Assembly (NCBI RefSeq): GCF_026241895.1 | Contig: NZ_JAPJIV010000009.1 | Location: 62,001-126,000 of the forward strand | Source of the DNA: Pseudomonas sp. RIT-562 | GTDB lineage: Bacteria > Pseudomonadota > Gammaproteobacteria > Pseudomonadales > Pseudomonadaceae | DNA: 64,000 nt | Direction of reading: 5' to 3' | In this document: positions 24,884-34,141 of the stretch, piece after piece | Numbering within the stretch: the first letter of the stretch is position 1 | Layout of the letters: every line of letters starts with the position of its first letter | Translations under genes and position numbers: made by a program | Notes under the pieces: generated by a model | The model's input: only the letters and a program-made list of their open reading frames with translations | What the model was told of the DNA's origin: nothing | The model's database searches: none

Positions 24884-25200
24884 TTAGCTGCGGATGAAAG
24901 CCCACAGATCGGCGCTGACTTTATCGATCGCCGCCTTGAAGTCCTTGGCGGTGATCTGCTGGCTCTCGTTTGAGAGCTGCGTGCCAAACACCTTGCGCAC
25001 CACTTTGGCCACCGTCTGGTTGTTGCTCGGGTCGATGAACTCGGCTTCGATGAACAGGTTGGTGTCCTGGTCGCGATGGCCGGTCGCCGCTTGTGTCGCG
25101 CCGACCACGGCCGCAATCGGCACCACTTCGTACCATTTCATACCTTCGTTGGACGCCCAGCGCGTCGAAGCACCCAACAGCAAACTGGCGAACTCGTGGA
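24884..25200 (-). pseudogene. DUF3313-like lipoprotein, 5'-truncated
   Basis: Only the C-terminal ~105 residues remain: FASLLLGASTRWASNEGMKW, VVGATQAATGHRDQDTNLF, EAEFIDPSNNQTVAKVVRKV and AAIDKVSADLWAFIRS. This resembles DUF3313 proteins, which need a lipoprotein signal and an N-terminal domain that are missing. At about 25200 the sequence changes to the antisense of a DUF1302 gene. The break also removes the promoter of the two lipoprotein genes that follow, unless they have their own. Confidence 0.75.
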
Positions 25201-26822
25201 ACAACAACGACGGTAACCGCAATTTTTCCTCGGGCAGCCCGGTTGCCCAACGCCTGGACGTGATGTCCGAGCTGGACGTGGTGTACCGTAAACAGATGGG
25301 TTTTCGCGTCAGTGCCAACAGTTGGTACGACCACGCCTACGACGACGTCGGCAGCGATAACGCCGCCACCAATCAGCTGAACAACGGCCAGCCAGATTCC
25401 CGTCACATCAGTGGTTATGCCGACCGTTACTACAACGGTCCGTCGTCGGAGATCCTTGATGCCTTCGTGTTCGGCAGTGTCGAAATCGGCGATGAATCGC
25501 TGTTGAGCGGCAAGGCCGGCAAGCACACCCTTTATTGGGGTGAAAGCGTATTGGCGTTCGCCCACCGCAACAGCTACGGCCAGTCGGGGCTGGACTTGTC
25601 CAAGGCGCTCGCGGTTCCTGGCACCGAAGCCAAGGAGCTGTTCATTCCGCGCAACCAGTCGTCCACCAGCTTCACGGTCAACCAGGAGCTGACCCTGGCG
25701 GCGCAGTATTTCCTCGACTGGGACGCGGCGCGCCTGCCCGAGTCCGGTACCTATCTTGGCTTCAACGACGGTATCCAGAATGGCGGGCACAACCTGTCGT
25801 TGATCGCTGCGCGCAATCCGCTGTTCGGAGTACCGGGCCCGGCGGGTAGCAATGAGTTCCTGCGCCTGTCCAACGGCCACACCTACACCCCGGATCACAG
25901 TGGCGACTTCGGGCTCATGGCGAAGTGGAGCCCGGCCTGGCTCGATGGCACCTTGGGTGTGTACTACCGCAAAACCTCGGACATCCTGCCCAACCTGGTG
26001 CTGCAACCGGTGGCGGTCGGACTGCCCCAGCTGATCTCGGGCAACGTCGGCAGCTACAACCAGTTCTACGTGGATGACATTGACGTCTACGGCTTCAGCC
26101 TGTCGAAAAACGTCGCAGGCGTGAGCGTCGGTTTTGACCTCAACTATCGCCACAACATGCCATTGGCCAGTGTCCCGGCCACCGTCAACCCGACACTGGG
26201 CGCAGCGAAGGCCCCCGGGTTTATCTCCAGCTTCAATGGCGAAAATGGTGTGGCCCGCGGCAACACCGTGCACGCGGTGCTCAATGGCCTGACCACTTTT
26301 GGCGACACGCCGCTGTGGGATTCCTCCTCGTTGCTGGTCGAACTTGGCTACAGCCGCTGGCTCGACGTCACCGAGAACAAGCAACTGTTCAAGGGGGAGG
26401 ACTGGTACAACGGCGTCGACAAGGTTTCCAAGGACAACTACATCGTCGGGGTGAACTTCAACCCGACCTGGTACCAGGTGTTCCCTGGCATCGATATGTT
26501 CATGCCGGTCAGCTACAACGTCGGCCTGGCAGGCCAGTCCTCGGTGCAGCTGGGCGGCAACAAGGGCACTGGCAGCTATTCGGTCGGCGTCGGCATGGAC
26601 GTGCGCAGCCAGTATCGCTTTGACCTCAAGTATGTCGATAACTTCGGCGATTTCGACACCTGTGACTCCGCCGGCAGCGCCGGTGCAGCAGGCGATGGTG
26701 CCGCACCGGGTGCCAACGGTCAGTACAACTGCGTTCCCGGCCAGACCACTGCGTTTGCCGGTACCGTGGCCCAGCTCAAGGATCGCGGCATGGTCACTTT
26801 CACTTTCAAAACCACCCTCTGA
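25200..26822 (+). pseudogene. DUF1302 outer-membrane protein, 5'-truncated (module copy 1)
   Basis: About 540 codons of a DUF1302 beta-barrel protein: RLDVMSELDVVYRKQMGFR, the family stretch GKHTLYWGESVLAFAHRNSY, DWDAARLPESGTYLGF and the C-terminal TFTFKTTL ending. The signal peptide and first strands (roughly 80 residues in the intact copy at 44502-46199) are absent; instead the frame runs into antisense DUF3313 sequence. An internal ATG at 25263 would give a protein without signal peptide that could not reach the outer membrane. The barrel part shows no internal stop, so the break is probably recent. Confidence 0.8.
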
Positions 26823-26853
26823 TCCTCGAGCCGTGCGTTAACAGGAGACACCC

Positions 26854-28218
26854 ATGAATTTCGTTCAATCCGTATTGGCCAGCGCCCTCGCGCTGGCGGT
26901 CGCAAGCTCCGCCCATGCAGCGGTCAGCGCCGACCAAGCCGCCAAACTTGGCACCAGCCTGACTGCAGTCGGCGCTGACAAGGCGGCCAACGCCGATGGC
27001 AGCATTCCGGCCTACACCGGTGGCCTGAGCAGCATTCCCGGCGGATTTAAAGCCGGCGATTCGTTCCGTCCCGACCCCTTCGAAGCAGAAAAACCGCGCC
27101 TGGTGATTACCGCGCAAAACCTCGCCCAGCAGAAAGACAAACTCACCGCCACCTCCCAGGCGTTGCTCACTCGCTACCCGAGCTATCGACTCGACGTGTA
27201 CCCGACCCATCGCACCGTTGCCCTGCCGCAAGCAGTGCTGGACAACACCGCGAAAAACGCCGTAACCGCCAAGACCACCGACGGTGGCCTGGGCCTGGAA
27301 AACGCCTTGCCCGGCGTGCCGTTTCCGATACCTGCCGATGGCAACGAGGCCATGTGGAACCACCTGCTGCGCTACCAAGGGCAGGCGATGACGAACAAGT
27401 ACGACTCCTGGAACGTCGATTCCGCCGGCGCGGCGTCGTTGAGCTCCACGGGGGTGTTCAACATCGAATATCCGCTCTACGCGCCTGAGCGTCCGGCAGG
27501 TCCGGTTGCAGCCGACGAGACCTTCTACAAGATCAAGCTGACCTACACCGGGCCGGCGCGCCGTGCCGGTGAAGCGCTGCTGCTGTTGGACTCGGTCAAC
27601 CCGCTGAAACAGCCTCGCCGTGCCTGGCAATACCTGCCGGGGCAGCGTCGGGTGAAGCTGGCGCCGGACCTGGCGTATGACACGCCGAACCCGGGCACGG
27701 TGGGCGCCGCAACCTACGACGATGCCTTCCTGTTCAACGGTGCGATGGACCGCTACGACTTCAAGCTGGCCGGCAAAAAAGAACTCTACGTGCCGTACAA
27801 CACCTACAAGCTGAGCTATCACAAGGAAGCTGCCGACGTGATGAAAGCCAATCACGTCAATCCCGACCTGCTGCGCTGGGAGTTGCATCGGGTGTGGGTG
27901 GTGGAAGCCACGCTCAAGCCAGGCAAACGCCACATCTACAGCAAACGCACCTTCTACCTCGACGAAGACAGCTGGATCGTCCTGGCTTCCGATGAATACG
28001 ACGGCCGTGGCCAGCTCTACCGCGGTGGTTTCTCGCACCTGACCTACAGCTACGACGTACAGGCCCCGGACACGATCAATCACATGCTCTACGACCTGAT
28101 CTCCGGTGCCTACAACGTCAACGGTTTCTACGGGCCTTACGGTGGCCTGAAGTACATCGCGCCGCTGTCCAAGGCGCAGTGGTCCTCCGAGTCGCTTGCG
28201 GGAACTGGTATCCGCTAA
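26854..28218 (+). CDS. DUF1329 protein (module copy 1)
   Basis: A 454-residue exported protein: signal peptide MNFVQSVLASALALAVASS with cleavage at AHA-AV. The mature part starts with AAKLGTSLTAVGADKAANAD and NADGSIPAYTGG, the DUF1329 hallmark, and continues with a LolA/LolB-like half-barrel; conserved motifs include GVPFPIPADGNEAMWNHLLR, LPGQRRVKLAPDLAYDTPNP and WELHRVWVVEATLKPGKRH. Probably a periplasmic carrier of hydrophobic ligand between membrane components. GGAG stands 8 bp before the ATG and the gene starts 31 bp after the broken DUF1302 gene. Confidence 0.85.
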   Translation: MNFVQSVLASALALAVASSAHAAVSADQAAKLGTSLTAVGADKAANADGSIPAYTGGLSSIPGGFKAGDSFRPDPFEAEKPRLVITAQNLAQQKDKLTATSQALLTRYPSYRLDVYPTHRTVALPQAVLDNTAKNAVTAKTTDGGLGLENALPGVPFPIPADGNEAMWNHLLRYQGQAMTNKYDSWNVDSAGAASLSSTGVFNIEYPLYAPERPAGPVAADETFYKIKLTYTGPARRAGEALLLLDSVNPLKQPRRAWQYLPGQRRVKLAPDLAYDTPNPGTVGAATYDDAFLFNGAMDRYDFKLAGKKELYVPYNTYKLSYHKEAADVMKANHVNPDLLRWELHRVWVVEATLKPGKRHIYSKRTFYLDEDSWIVLASDEYDGRGQLYRGGFSHLTYSYDVQAPDTINHMLYDLISGAYNVNGFYGPYGGLKYIAPLSKAQWSSESLAGTGIR

Positions 28219-28240
28219 ACCCAGCACATTGGCGAACCAC

Positions 28241-28331
28241 TGTAGGAGTGAGCCTGCTCGCGATGGCGGACTGGCAGTCGACATCTGATTTGGATGTGCC
28301 TGCGTCATCGCGAGCAGGCTCGCTCCTACAG
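28241..28331. repeat. REPIN
   Basis: GTAGGAGTGAGCCTGCTCGC on the left, GCGAGCAGGCTCGCTCCTAC on the right. It sits inside the module between the DUF1329 and YCF48-like genes. Confidence 0.8.
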
Positions 28332-28381
28332 GTGGGCAGTGGCGGTTTGTAGTCCGCGTACGTGCACCCGAGATAATAATA

Positions 28382-29458
28382 ATGACGATGATCAAGTGGT
28401 TTCTGCTGACCGCACTGGCAGCGGCAATGGCCATGCCGTTTACCCGTCCGGTGATTGCCGGTCAATTTGCCGATGTCCTCGATACGCCAGCGCTGCGTAG
28501 CGACCTGGCGGCAAATGCGCTGATGACCGGGCTGACTCGGGCCGGCGAGCGCCTGGTTGCCGTGGGCCAGCGTGGGCACATTGTGTATTCCGATGACGGC
28601 GGCCAGCATTGGCAGCAGGCCGCAGTGCCGGTCAGTTCCGACCTGGTGGCCGTGCACTTTCCCGTCCCGCAGCAAGGCTGGGCGGTGGGGCATGACGGCG
28701 TGGTCCTGCACAGCAGCGATGCCGGCCAAACCTGGAGTCGCCAACTGGACGGACGTCAGGTCGGTCCGATCATGCTCGATTACTACCGACAGCAACTCGC
28801 CGACCAACCGGATGACGCCGACCTGCAGGCAAGGGTCGCCGAAGCACAGCGCATGGTCGAGGAGGGCGCCGACAAGCCGTTCCTGGATGTGTGGTTCGCC
28901 AGCGAGCAGGTGGGTTACATCGTCGGTGCGTTCAACCTGATCTTCCGTACCGACGATGGCGGCCAGCACTGGACACCGCTGCTCGACCGTACCGACAACC
29001 CCGGCGCCTTGAATCTCTACGCCGTGCGCCCGGCTGGCGCTGACGTGTTCATCGTCGGCGAGCAAGGCCTGGTGCTGAAGCTGGATCGCGCCAGCGGGCG
29101 TTTCGTGGCAACGCCCACGCCGTACAACGGCAGCCTGTTCGGTGTCACCGGTACACCGGCTATGACGCTGGTGTACGGCCTGCGCGGCAACGTTTTTCGC
29201 AGCACCGACGGCGGGGCGAACTGGACCCGGATCGAGCTCGGCCTGCCCCTGAGTATTACTGCCAGCAGCGTTACCCGCGATGGCCGCATCGTGCTGGTCA
29301 GCCAGGCCGGCCACGTGCTGGTGAGCGCTGACGAGGGGCGCAGTTTCCAACTGCAGGCCAATACCGTACTGGCCCCCGTTGCCGCCGCGCATGTGGACAG
29401 CGGCGGCAAGCTGGTTCTGGCGGGTACTCGTGGCCTGCGTCAACTGCACCTCGAATAA
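28382..29458 (+). CDS. YCF48-like beta-propeller protein (module copy 1)
   Basis: A 358-residue exported protein with signal peptide (cleavage near VIA-GQ) and repeated propeller blades: VYSDDGGQHWQQ, LHSSDAGQTWSRQ, FRTDDGGQHWTPL, FRSTDGGANWTR and VSADEGRSF, each with the S/T-D-G-G-x-x-W box of YCF48/BNR proteins. Paralogue of 47661-48752. It is always third in the DUF1302-DUF1329-YCF48-MMPL order seen twice here and is probably a periplasmic assembly or scaffold factor for the permease. ATG 28388 is an alternative start. Confidence 0.85.
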   Translation: MTMIKWFLLTALAAAMAMPFTRPVIAGQFADVLDTPALRSDLAANALMTGLTRAGERLVAVGQRGHIVYSDDGGQHWQQAAVPVSSDLVAVHFPVPQQGWAVGHDGVVLHSSDAGQTWSRQLDGRQVGPIMLDYYRQQLADQPDDADLQARVAEAQRMVEEGADKPFLDVWFASEQVGYIVGAFNLIFRTDDGGQHWTPLLDRTDNPGALNLYAVRPAGADVFIVGEQGLVLKLDRASGRFVATPTPYNGSLFGVTGTPAMTLVYGLRGNVFRSTDGGANWTRIELGLPLSITASSVTRDGRIVLVSQAGHVLVSADEGRSFQLQANTVLAPVAAAHVDSGGKLVLAGTRGLRQLHLE

Positions 29459-29482
29459 GCCTGGCACCACAAAGAGAACAAC

Positions 29483-31924
29483 ATGATGAGTCACTTCGAA
29501 CTCGAAACAATGCCCGTGGTGCGCGAGCTCAAGGGCTTTGATCCGCGCTCCGGCAACCTGCTGGAACGGCTGATTTTCAACAACCGCCTGTGGGTGGTGC
29601 TGGCCTGCCTGCTGGTCACTGTGGTGCTGGGTTACTTCGCGGCCACACGGCTGACGCTCAACGCCAGCTTTGAAAAAATGCTGCCGCAGAGCCAGCCCTT
29701 CATCCAGAATTATCTGCACAACCGCCAGGCGCTGCGGGTCCTGGGCAATGCGGTGCGGGTGGTGGAGAGCAGCGACGGCGATATTTTCGACCCGCACTAT
29801 CTGGAGGCGCTCAAGGAAATCAACGACGAACTGTTCGTCACTCCTGGCGTCGACCGGGCGTGGATGAAGTCCTTGTGGACCCCGGCCGTGCGCTGGACCG
29901 AAGTCACCGAGGAAGGCTTTCAGGGCGGCCCGGTGATGCCTGACTCCTATGACGGATCCGCGCAGAGCGTGCAGCAACTGCGGCAGAACATCGCCCGCTC
30001 GGGGATTGTCGGCAGCCTGATCGGCAACAACTTCAAATCCAGCATGATTTTCGTGCCGCTGCTGGAGAAAGACCCGGTGACCGGGCAAGCCATCGACTAC
30101 CACCAGTTCTCGAAAATCCTCGAAGAGAAACTGCGCGACAAGTACGAATTTGCCGGCAGCGTGCGAGTGGCGGGGGAAGAGGGCAACGGCCCGCTGAAGA
30201 TCCGCGTGATCGGCTTCGCCAAACTGGTCGGCGACCTGATCGATGGTCTTGTGCAGGTGATGCTGTACTTCGGTGTGGCGGCGCTGATCGCCACCCTGAT
30301 TATTTTCTACTTCACCCGCTGCGTGCGCAGCACCGCGCTGGTGATCATGTGCTCGGTGATTGCGGTGGTCTGGCAGTTGGGCCTGGTCGCGTTGTGCGGC
30401 TATGCCCTTGACCCGTTTTCGATTCTGGTGCCGTTCCTGGTGTTCGCCATCGGCGTGTCCCACGGCGCGCAGAAGATGAACGGCATCATGCAGGACGTCG
30501 GGCGCGGCACCCATCAGCTGATCGCCGCCCGTTATACCTTCCGCCGTTTGTTCCTCGCCGGCCTGACCGCGTTGCTGGCCGATGCCGTGGGTTTTGCCGT
30601 GTTGATGCTGATCGACATCCCGGTCATCCAGGACCTCGCGATTACCGCCAGCCTGGGCGTTGCAGTGTTGATTTTCACCAACCTGGTGCTGCTGCCGGTG
30701 TTGCTGTCTTACTGGGGGGTGAGTCGCAAAGCCGCCGAACGCAGTTTGCGCGCAGAGAACAAGGAGCTGCGTGGCAAAGGCATGGGCGCGCTGTGGAGTT
30801 TTCTCGACCGGTTCACCGAGCGTCGCTGGGCGACCGGCGCCCTTGTGGTATCGGGCTTGCTGGCGGTGGGCGGGATTGCCGTCAGCCAGCACCTGAAAAT
30901 CGGCGACCTCGATCCCGGCGCACCTGAGCTGCGCTCGGACTCGCGCTACAACCGCGACAATGCCTACATCACGGCCAACTATTCGCTGTCCAGCGACCAG
31001 TTCGCAATCATGCTCAAGACGCCCACGGAAGGCTGTCTCAAATACGAAAGCCTGGTGGAGGCCGATCGCCTGGGCTGGCTGCTGCAGCAGCAACCCGGGG
31101 TGCAAACCACCGTGTCGCTGGTCAATGCGGTGCGGCAGATCACGGCGGGTTCCTACGAAGGCAACCCGAAAATGCTCACCATCGCGCGCAATCAGAATGT
31201 CCTCAACTACGGCGCGCAGCAGGCCTCCGTGAGCAGCCCGGACCTGTTCAATAATGACTGTTCGATGATGCCAATTGTGGCGTATCTGACGGATCACAAG
31301 GCCGAGACTCTCGACCGCGTGGTGCAGGTGGCCGAAACCTTTGCCCGCGAGCACAGCAATGGCGAGCGCCAGTTCATGCTGGCCGCTGGCAGTGCCGGCA
31401 TTGAGGCGGCGACCAACATCGTGGTGCGCGAGGCCAACCGCACCATGTTGCTCTACGTCTACGGCGCAGTGATTGTGCTGTGCTTCATCACCTTCCGCAG
31501 CTGGCGAGCGGTGGTGGTGGCTGTCGTGCCGCTGATGCTGACCTCGATTCTCTGCGAAGCCCTGATGGTCTGGCTGGGCATGGGGGTAAAAGTCGCGACC
31601 TTGCCGGTCATCGCCCTGGGAGTCGGGATCGGCGTGGATTACGCGCTGTACCTGCTGAGCGTGCAACTGGCGCAGCAGCGTGCCGGCCTGTCGCTGACCG
31701 AGGCCTACCGCAACGCCGTGGCGTTTACCGGCAAGGTGGTGGCGCTGGTCGGCATTACCCTGGCCGCCGGCGTGATCACCTGGGCCTGGTCACCGATCAA
31801 GTTCCAGGCCGATATGGGCATCCTGCTGACCTTCATGTTCATCTGGAACATGGTCGGGGCGTTGATCCTGATTCCTGCGCTTTCGCATTTTCTCTTGAGG
31901 AAAATGGGTGACAGGGTGGTTTGA
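29483..31924 (+). CDS. MMPL/RND-family permease (module copy 1)
   Basis: An 813-residue inner-membrane protein with two RND halves, each with one span, a large periplasmic loop and five further spans. Motifs: NASFEKMLPQSQPFIQNYL after span 1, VSHGAQKMNGIMQDVGRG and FLAGLTALLADAVGFAVLML in half 1, and GVGIGVDYALYLLSVQLAQ and WSPIKFQADMGILLTFMF in half 2. The Asp in GIGVDYALY fits the proton relay of the family. Hydrophobic substrates such as lipids, sterols or hydrocarbons are usual. Very close relative of the 48757-51219 product. Starts 24 bp after the YCF48-like gene. Confidence 0.88.
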   Translation: MMSHFELETMPVVRELKGFDPRSGNLLERLIFNNRLWVVLACLLVTVVLGYFAATRLTLNASFEKMLPQSQPFIQNYLHNRQALRVLGNAVRVVESSDGDIFDPHYLEALKEINDELFVTPGVDRAWMKSLWTPAVRWTEVTEEGFQGGPVMPDSYDGSAQSVQQLRQNIARSGIVGSLIGNNFKSSMIFVPLLEKDPVTGQAIDYHQFSKILEEKLRDKYEFAGSVRVAGEEGNGPLKIRVIGFAKLVGDLIDGLVQVMLYFGVAALIATLIIFYFTRCVRSTALVIMCSVIAVVWQLGLVALCGYALDPFSILVPFLVFAIGVSHGAQKMNGIMQDVGRGTHQLIAARYTFRRLFLAGLTALLADAVGFAVLMLIDIPVIQDLAITASLGVAVLIFTNLVLLPVLLSYWGVSRKAAERSLRAENKELRGKGMGALWSFLDRFTERRWATGALVVSGLLAVGGIAVSQHLKIGDLDPGAPELRSDSRYNRDNAYITANYSLSSDQFAIMLKTPTEGCLKYESLVEADRLGWLLQQQPGVQTTVSLVNAVRQITAGSYEGNPKMLTIARNQNVLNYGAQQASVSSPDLFNNDCSMMPIVAYLTDHKAETLDRVVQVAETFAREHSNGERQFMLAAGSAGIEAATNIVVREANRTMLLYVYGAVIVLCFITFRSWRAVVVAVVPLMLTSILCEALMVWLGMGVKVATLPVIALGVGIGVDYALYLLSVQLAQQRAGLSLTEAYRNAVAFTGKVVALVGITLAAGVITWAWSPIKFQADMGILLTFMFIWNMVGALILIPALSHFLLRKMGDRVV

Positions 31925-31939
31925 GGTTATCGATTGCGG

Positions 31940-33400
31940 TTACCCAAGCCACCCCACCAACAGCATCGCGCTCAACGCCACCAACGCCGTATTCAGGCAC
32001 ACCAGCCCGAAGCCGAACCTCACCAGCGCGCTTTCCTCCCGGGCCTGGGTCTTCGCCAGGCCCAGGATCAGCATGACAATCGATAGCGAGCCCAGCGCGG
32101 CATGGCCTGCCGCGCTGTTCTGCACCGCGGCCAGCAGCAGGCGCGAGGATTCGGGCAGCATTGCGATGGCCGGCATGAAGATCGCGTTGCCGCCCACGTT
32201 CGAGCCGGTCATGTAGCCGGACAGCCCGCCAAGCAGCGCTACCAGCGAAGTTGCAGCAGTGGGTGACAGGCCAGCGAGCAGTTGCATCAAGCCCGCGAGG
32301 AAACCGGCTTTGACCATCATCTGCGACATCGCCAGGAAGAAGAAAATCGTCAGCAGGGGGCGTTTCGCCCGCGCTGCCAATGCCGCCAGCACGCTGACGT
32401 TTGGGCTTGCCTCACGCGGTATGTTGCGCGTGTAGAAGCCCAGGCCGATCAGCACCAGGAGCAGCGCCACGCCGGGTGAAGCCAAGGGTTTCCAGGTGAC
32501 CTGGGCACCCTGGACAATCCACAGGTCCTGCCAGCCGGTGATGCTCCACAGCGTTTTCAAGCCGACGATGTACACGATCAGCAGCAGATATGGCCAGGCC
32601 TGGCGTGGCCATTGCACCGGGCCGCGCTCGGCAGCGCTGCGGCGCAGGCGCCATAGCCCGACGGCCAACACAGCGCCGGCGGTCACCAGGCCGGCGGCAA
32701 CCCCGGCCACTTCCGCACCGAGCCAGCGGCTGGCGGCGTACAGCACTGCCACGAACAGCAGCCAGAAAATCCCCAGGGCGCGCCATTCCCGCGCCTCGCG
32801 AACGCCTGCCAGGTACAACGCCATGGCACTGAGGGCGAGAAATACCGGGGCGCTGGTCAAGGCCGACGTTGCGGCAAGCGCCGGCGCGTCGACATGACCC
32901 AGCGAGGCGCCAATCACCGAGGCCAGGCCCAGGGTGCCCCACGGCATGATCGCCATGCCGGCCAAGGCGATGCGCAGTGCGACCTGGCGTTCGAACAGGC
33001 TGAGCAGCAGCGGCACCGTGGCGATCAGTGACACGCCGAAGCCGGTCATCGCTTCCAGTAACGGTGCCAGGCCAAGGACGATAAACACCAGTTGATCGCC
33101 GCGACGCAGGCCCAGGGATTGCACCCATTGGCTGAGGGCCAGGTTGACGCCCAGGCGCTCGATGAAAATCACGAACGCCAGCCCCGGCACTATCACGAAG
33201 GCGGTGCTGGCAAACAGTACGGCGGTGTCTTCAGCGGCGGCGAGCATGCTGCCCAGGCGCCACGCGTCGGCAGCCCCGGCCAGCCACAGCACCACCACCA
33301 GCAGCGTGCCGGCGAGGGCGGCGTGCACGGGGGGGCGGCGCAGTACCACCAGCATCGCGGTGACCAGCAGGACAGGGGAAAGATGAAACAGTGCGAGCAT
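31940..33400 (-). CDS. L-lactate permease (LctP) family transporter
   Basis: A 486-residue protein with about 13 spans and the LctP signatures EAMTGFGVSLIATVPLL, MAIMPWGTLGLASVIGAS and GYMTGSNVGGNAIFMPAIAM. The family imports lactate, glycolate and related hydroxy acids with protons. ATG 33400 has AGGAT eight bases upstream, better than the in-frame start at 33454. It is divergent from an Lrp-type regulator, which may control it, and convergent with the MMPL gene with only 15 bp between the stops. Confidence 0.82.
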   Translation of the reverse strand: MLALFHLSPVLLVTAMLVVLRRPPVHAALAGTLLVVVLWLAGAADAWRLGSMLAAAEDTAVLFASTAFVIVPGLAFVIFIERLGVNLALSQWVQSLGLRRGDQLVFIVLGLAPLLEAMTGFGVSLIATVPLLLSLFERQVALRIALAGMAIMPWGTLGLASVIGASLGHVDAPALAATSALTSAPVFLALSAMALYLAGVREAREWRALGIFWLLFVAVLYAASRWLGAEVAGVAAGLVTAGAVLAVGLWRLRRSAAERGPVQWPRQAWPYLLLIVYIVGLKTLWSITGWQDLWIVQGAQVTWKPLASPGVALLLVLIGLGFYTRNIPREASPNVSVLAALAARAKRPLLTIFFFLAMSQMMVKAGFLAGLMQLLAGLSPTAATSLVALLGGLSGYMTGSNVGGNAIFMPAIAMLPESSRLLLAAVQNSAAGHAALGSLSIVMLILGLAKTQAREESALVRFGFGLVCLNTALVALSAMLLVGWLG

Positions 33401-33529
33401 GCCGAATATCCTGTGAGAGTGGCCGATCAGGCTGCGGAGGCAGGCTGCACGCAAGATAATATTTCTCGTGGCTAGATAAAGGGTCGCGGTTTTCTGCTAG
33501 TTTTCGGGAAATTTTCTCGCGAGGCGCGC

Positions 33530-34018
33530 ATGGCTGACAAGGACGCTGCATTTGAATCACTGGATAAATTCGACCGTGCAATCCTCGACCTCGTCCAGCG
33601 CGACAACACGACGCCGCTGCGGCTGATGGCCGAGCAGGTCAATCTCTCCACTGCCGCCGTGCAGCGCCGCATCAAGCGGATGCAAGAGAAGGGCGTGATC
33701 ATCGGCAACGTGGCCATCGTCGATCCCACTGCTGTCGGCCGGCCGATCACCATCATTGTCGAAGTGATGGCCGAGCGCACCAGCATCGACGCGCTGGAGG
33801 CGATGAAGGCACATTTCGCCGTGCCCGAGGTGCAGCAGTGCTACTACGTCACCGGCGAGGTGGATTTCGTGCTGGTAGTGACGGTCGCCAGCATGCAGGA
33901 ATACCAGGCCCTGGCGCGGCGGTTGTTTGCCGAAAATGCCAACGTGACCTGGTTCAAGACCATCGTGGCACTCGACCGGGTGAAGGTTGGGCTCGCAGTG
34001 CCAAGCATGGCCGGGTGA
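33530..34018 (+). CDS. Lrp/AsnC-family transcriptional regulator
   Basis: A 162-residue protein with the AsnC helix-turn-helix (LDKFDRAILDLVQRDNTTPL, then LMAEQVNLSTAAVQRRIKRM) and the RAM/ligand domain (PITIIVEVMAERTS, VPEVQQCYYVTGEVDFVLVV). The YYVTGEVDFVL stretch is the usual RAM signature. Divergent from the LctP-type transporter, 129 bp apart, so local control is likely. Confidence 0.88.
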   Translation: MADKDAAFESLDKFDRAILDLVQRDNTTPLRLMAEQVNLSTAAVQRRIKRMQEKGVIIGNVAIVDPTAVGRPITIIVEVMAERTSIDALEAMKAHFAVPEVQQCYYVTGEVDFVLVVTVASMQEYQALARRLFAENANVTWFKTIVALDRVKVGLAVPSMAG

Positions 34019-34041
34019 CAGGCGCATTTTTGCAACCGATG

Positions 34042-34084
34042 TAGTGTATTTCGCGATAGCTTGTAGCGGGCCACGCGATTGGTC
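34042..34084 (+). promoter_or_regulatory. Candidate LysR operator, divergent copy
   Basis: Half dyad TCGCGATA ending at 34058, 15 nt, then CGCGATTGGTC (34074-34084). The spacing and second half-site match the three better copies at 40642, 41696 and 43192; the left half of the dyad is poor. It lies 58 bp before the LysR gene at 34142. Confidence 0.5.
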
Positions 34085-34141
34085 GTGCGCACAGCCGCTG
34101 GTTAAGGTGCCTGCAGGAACATCCACCTGTAGCGGAACCGC

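Noticed and set aside
24894..25262. N-terminal part of the DUF1302 frame reaching back to 24894
   Set aside because: These codons are the antisense of the DUF3313 gene, not part of a barrel protein, and include no signal peptide.
28118..31666. Very long antisense frame opposite the YCF48-MMPL genes
   Set aside because: Composition (His, Gln, Arg rich) is that of an antisense shadow of GC-rich coding DNA; the plus-strand genes show clear family motifs.
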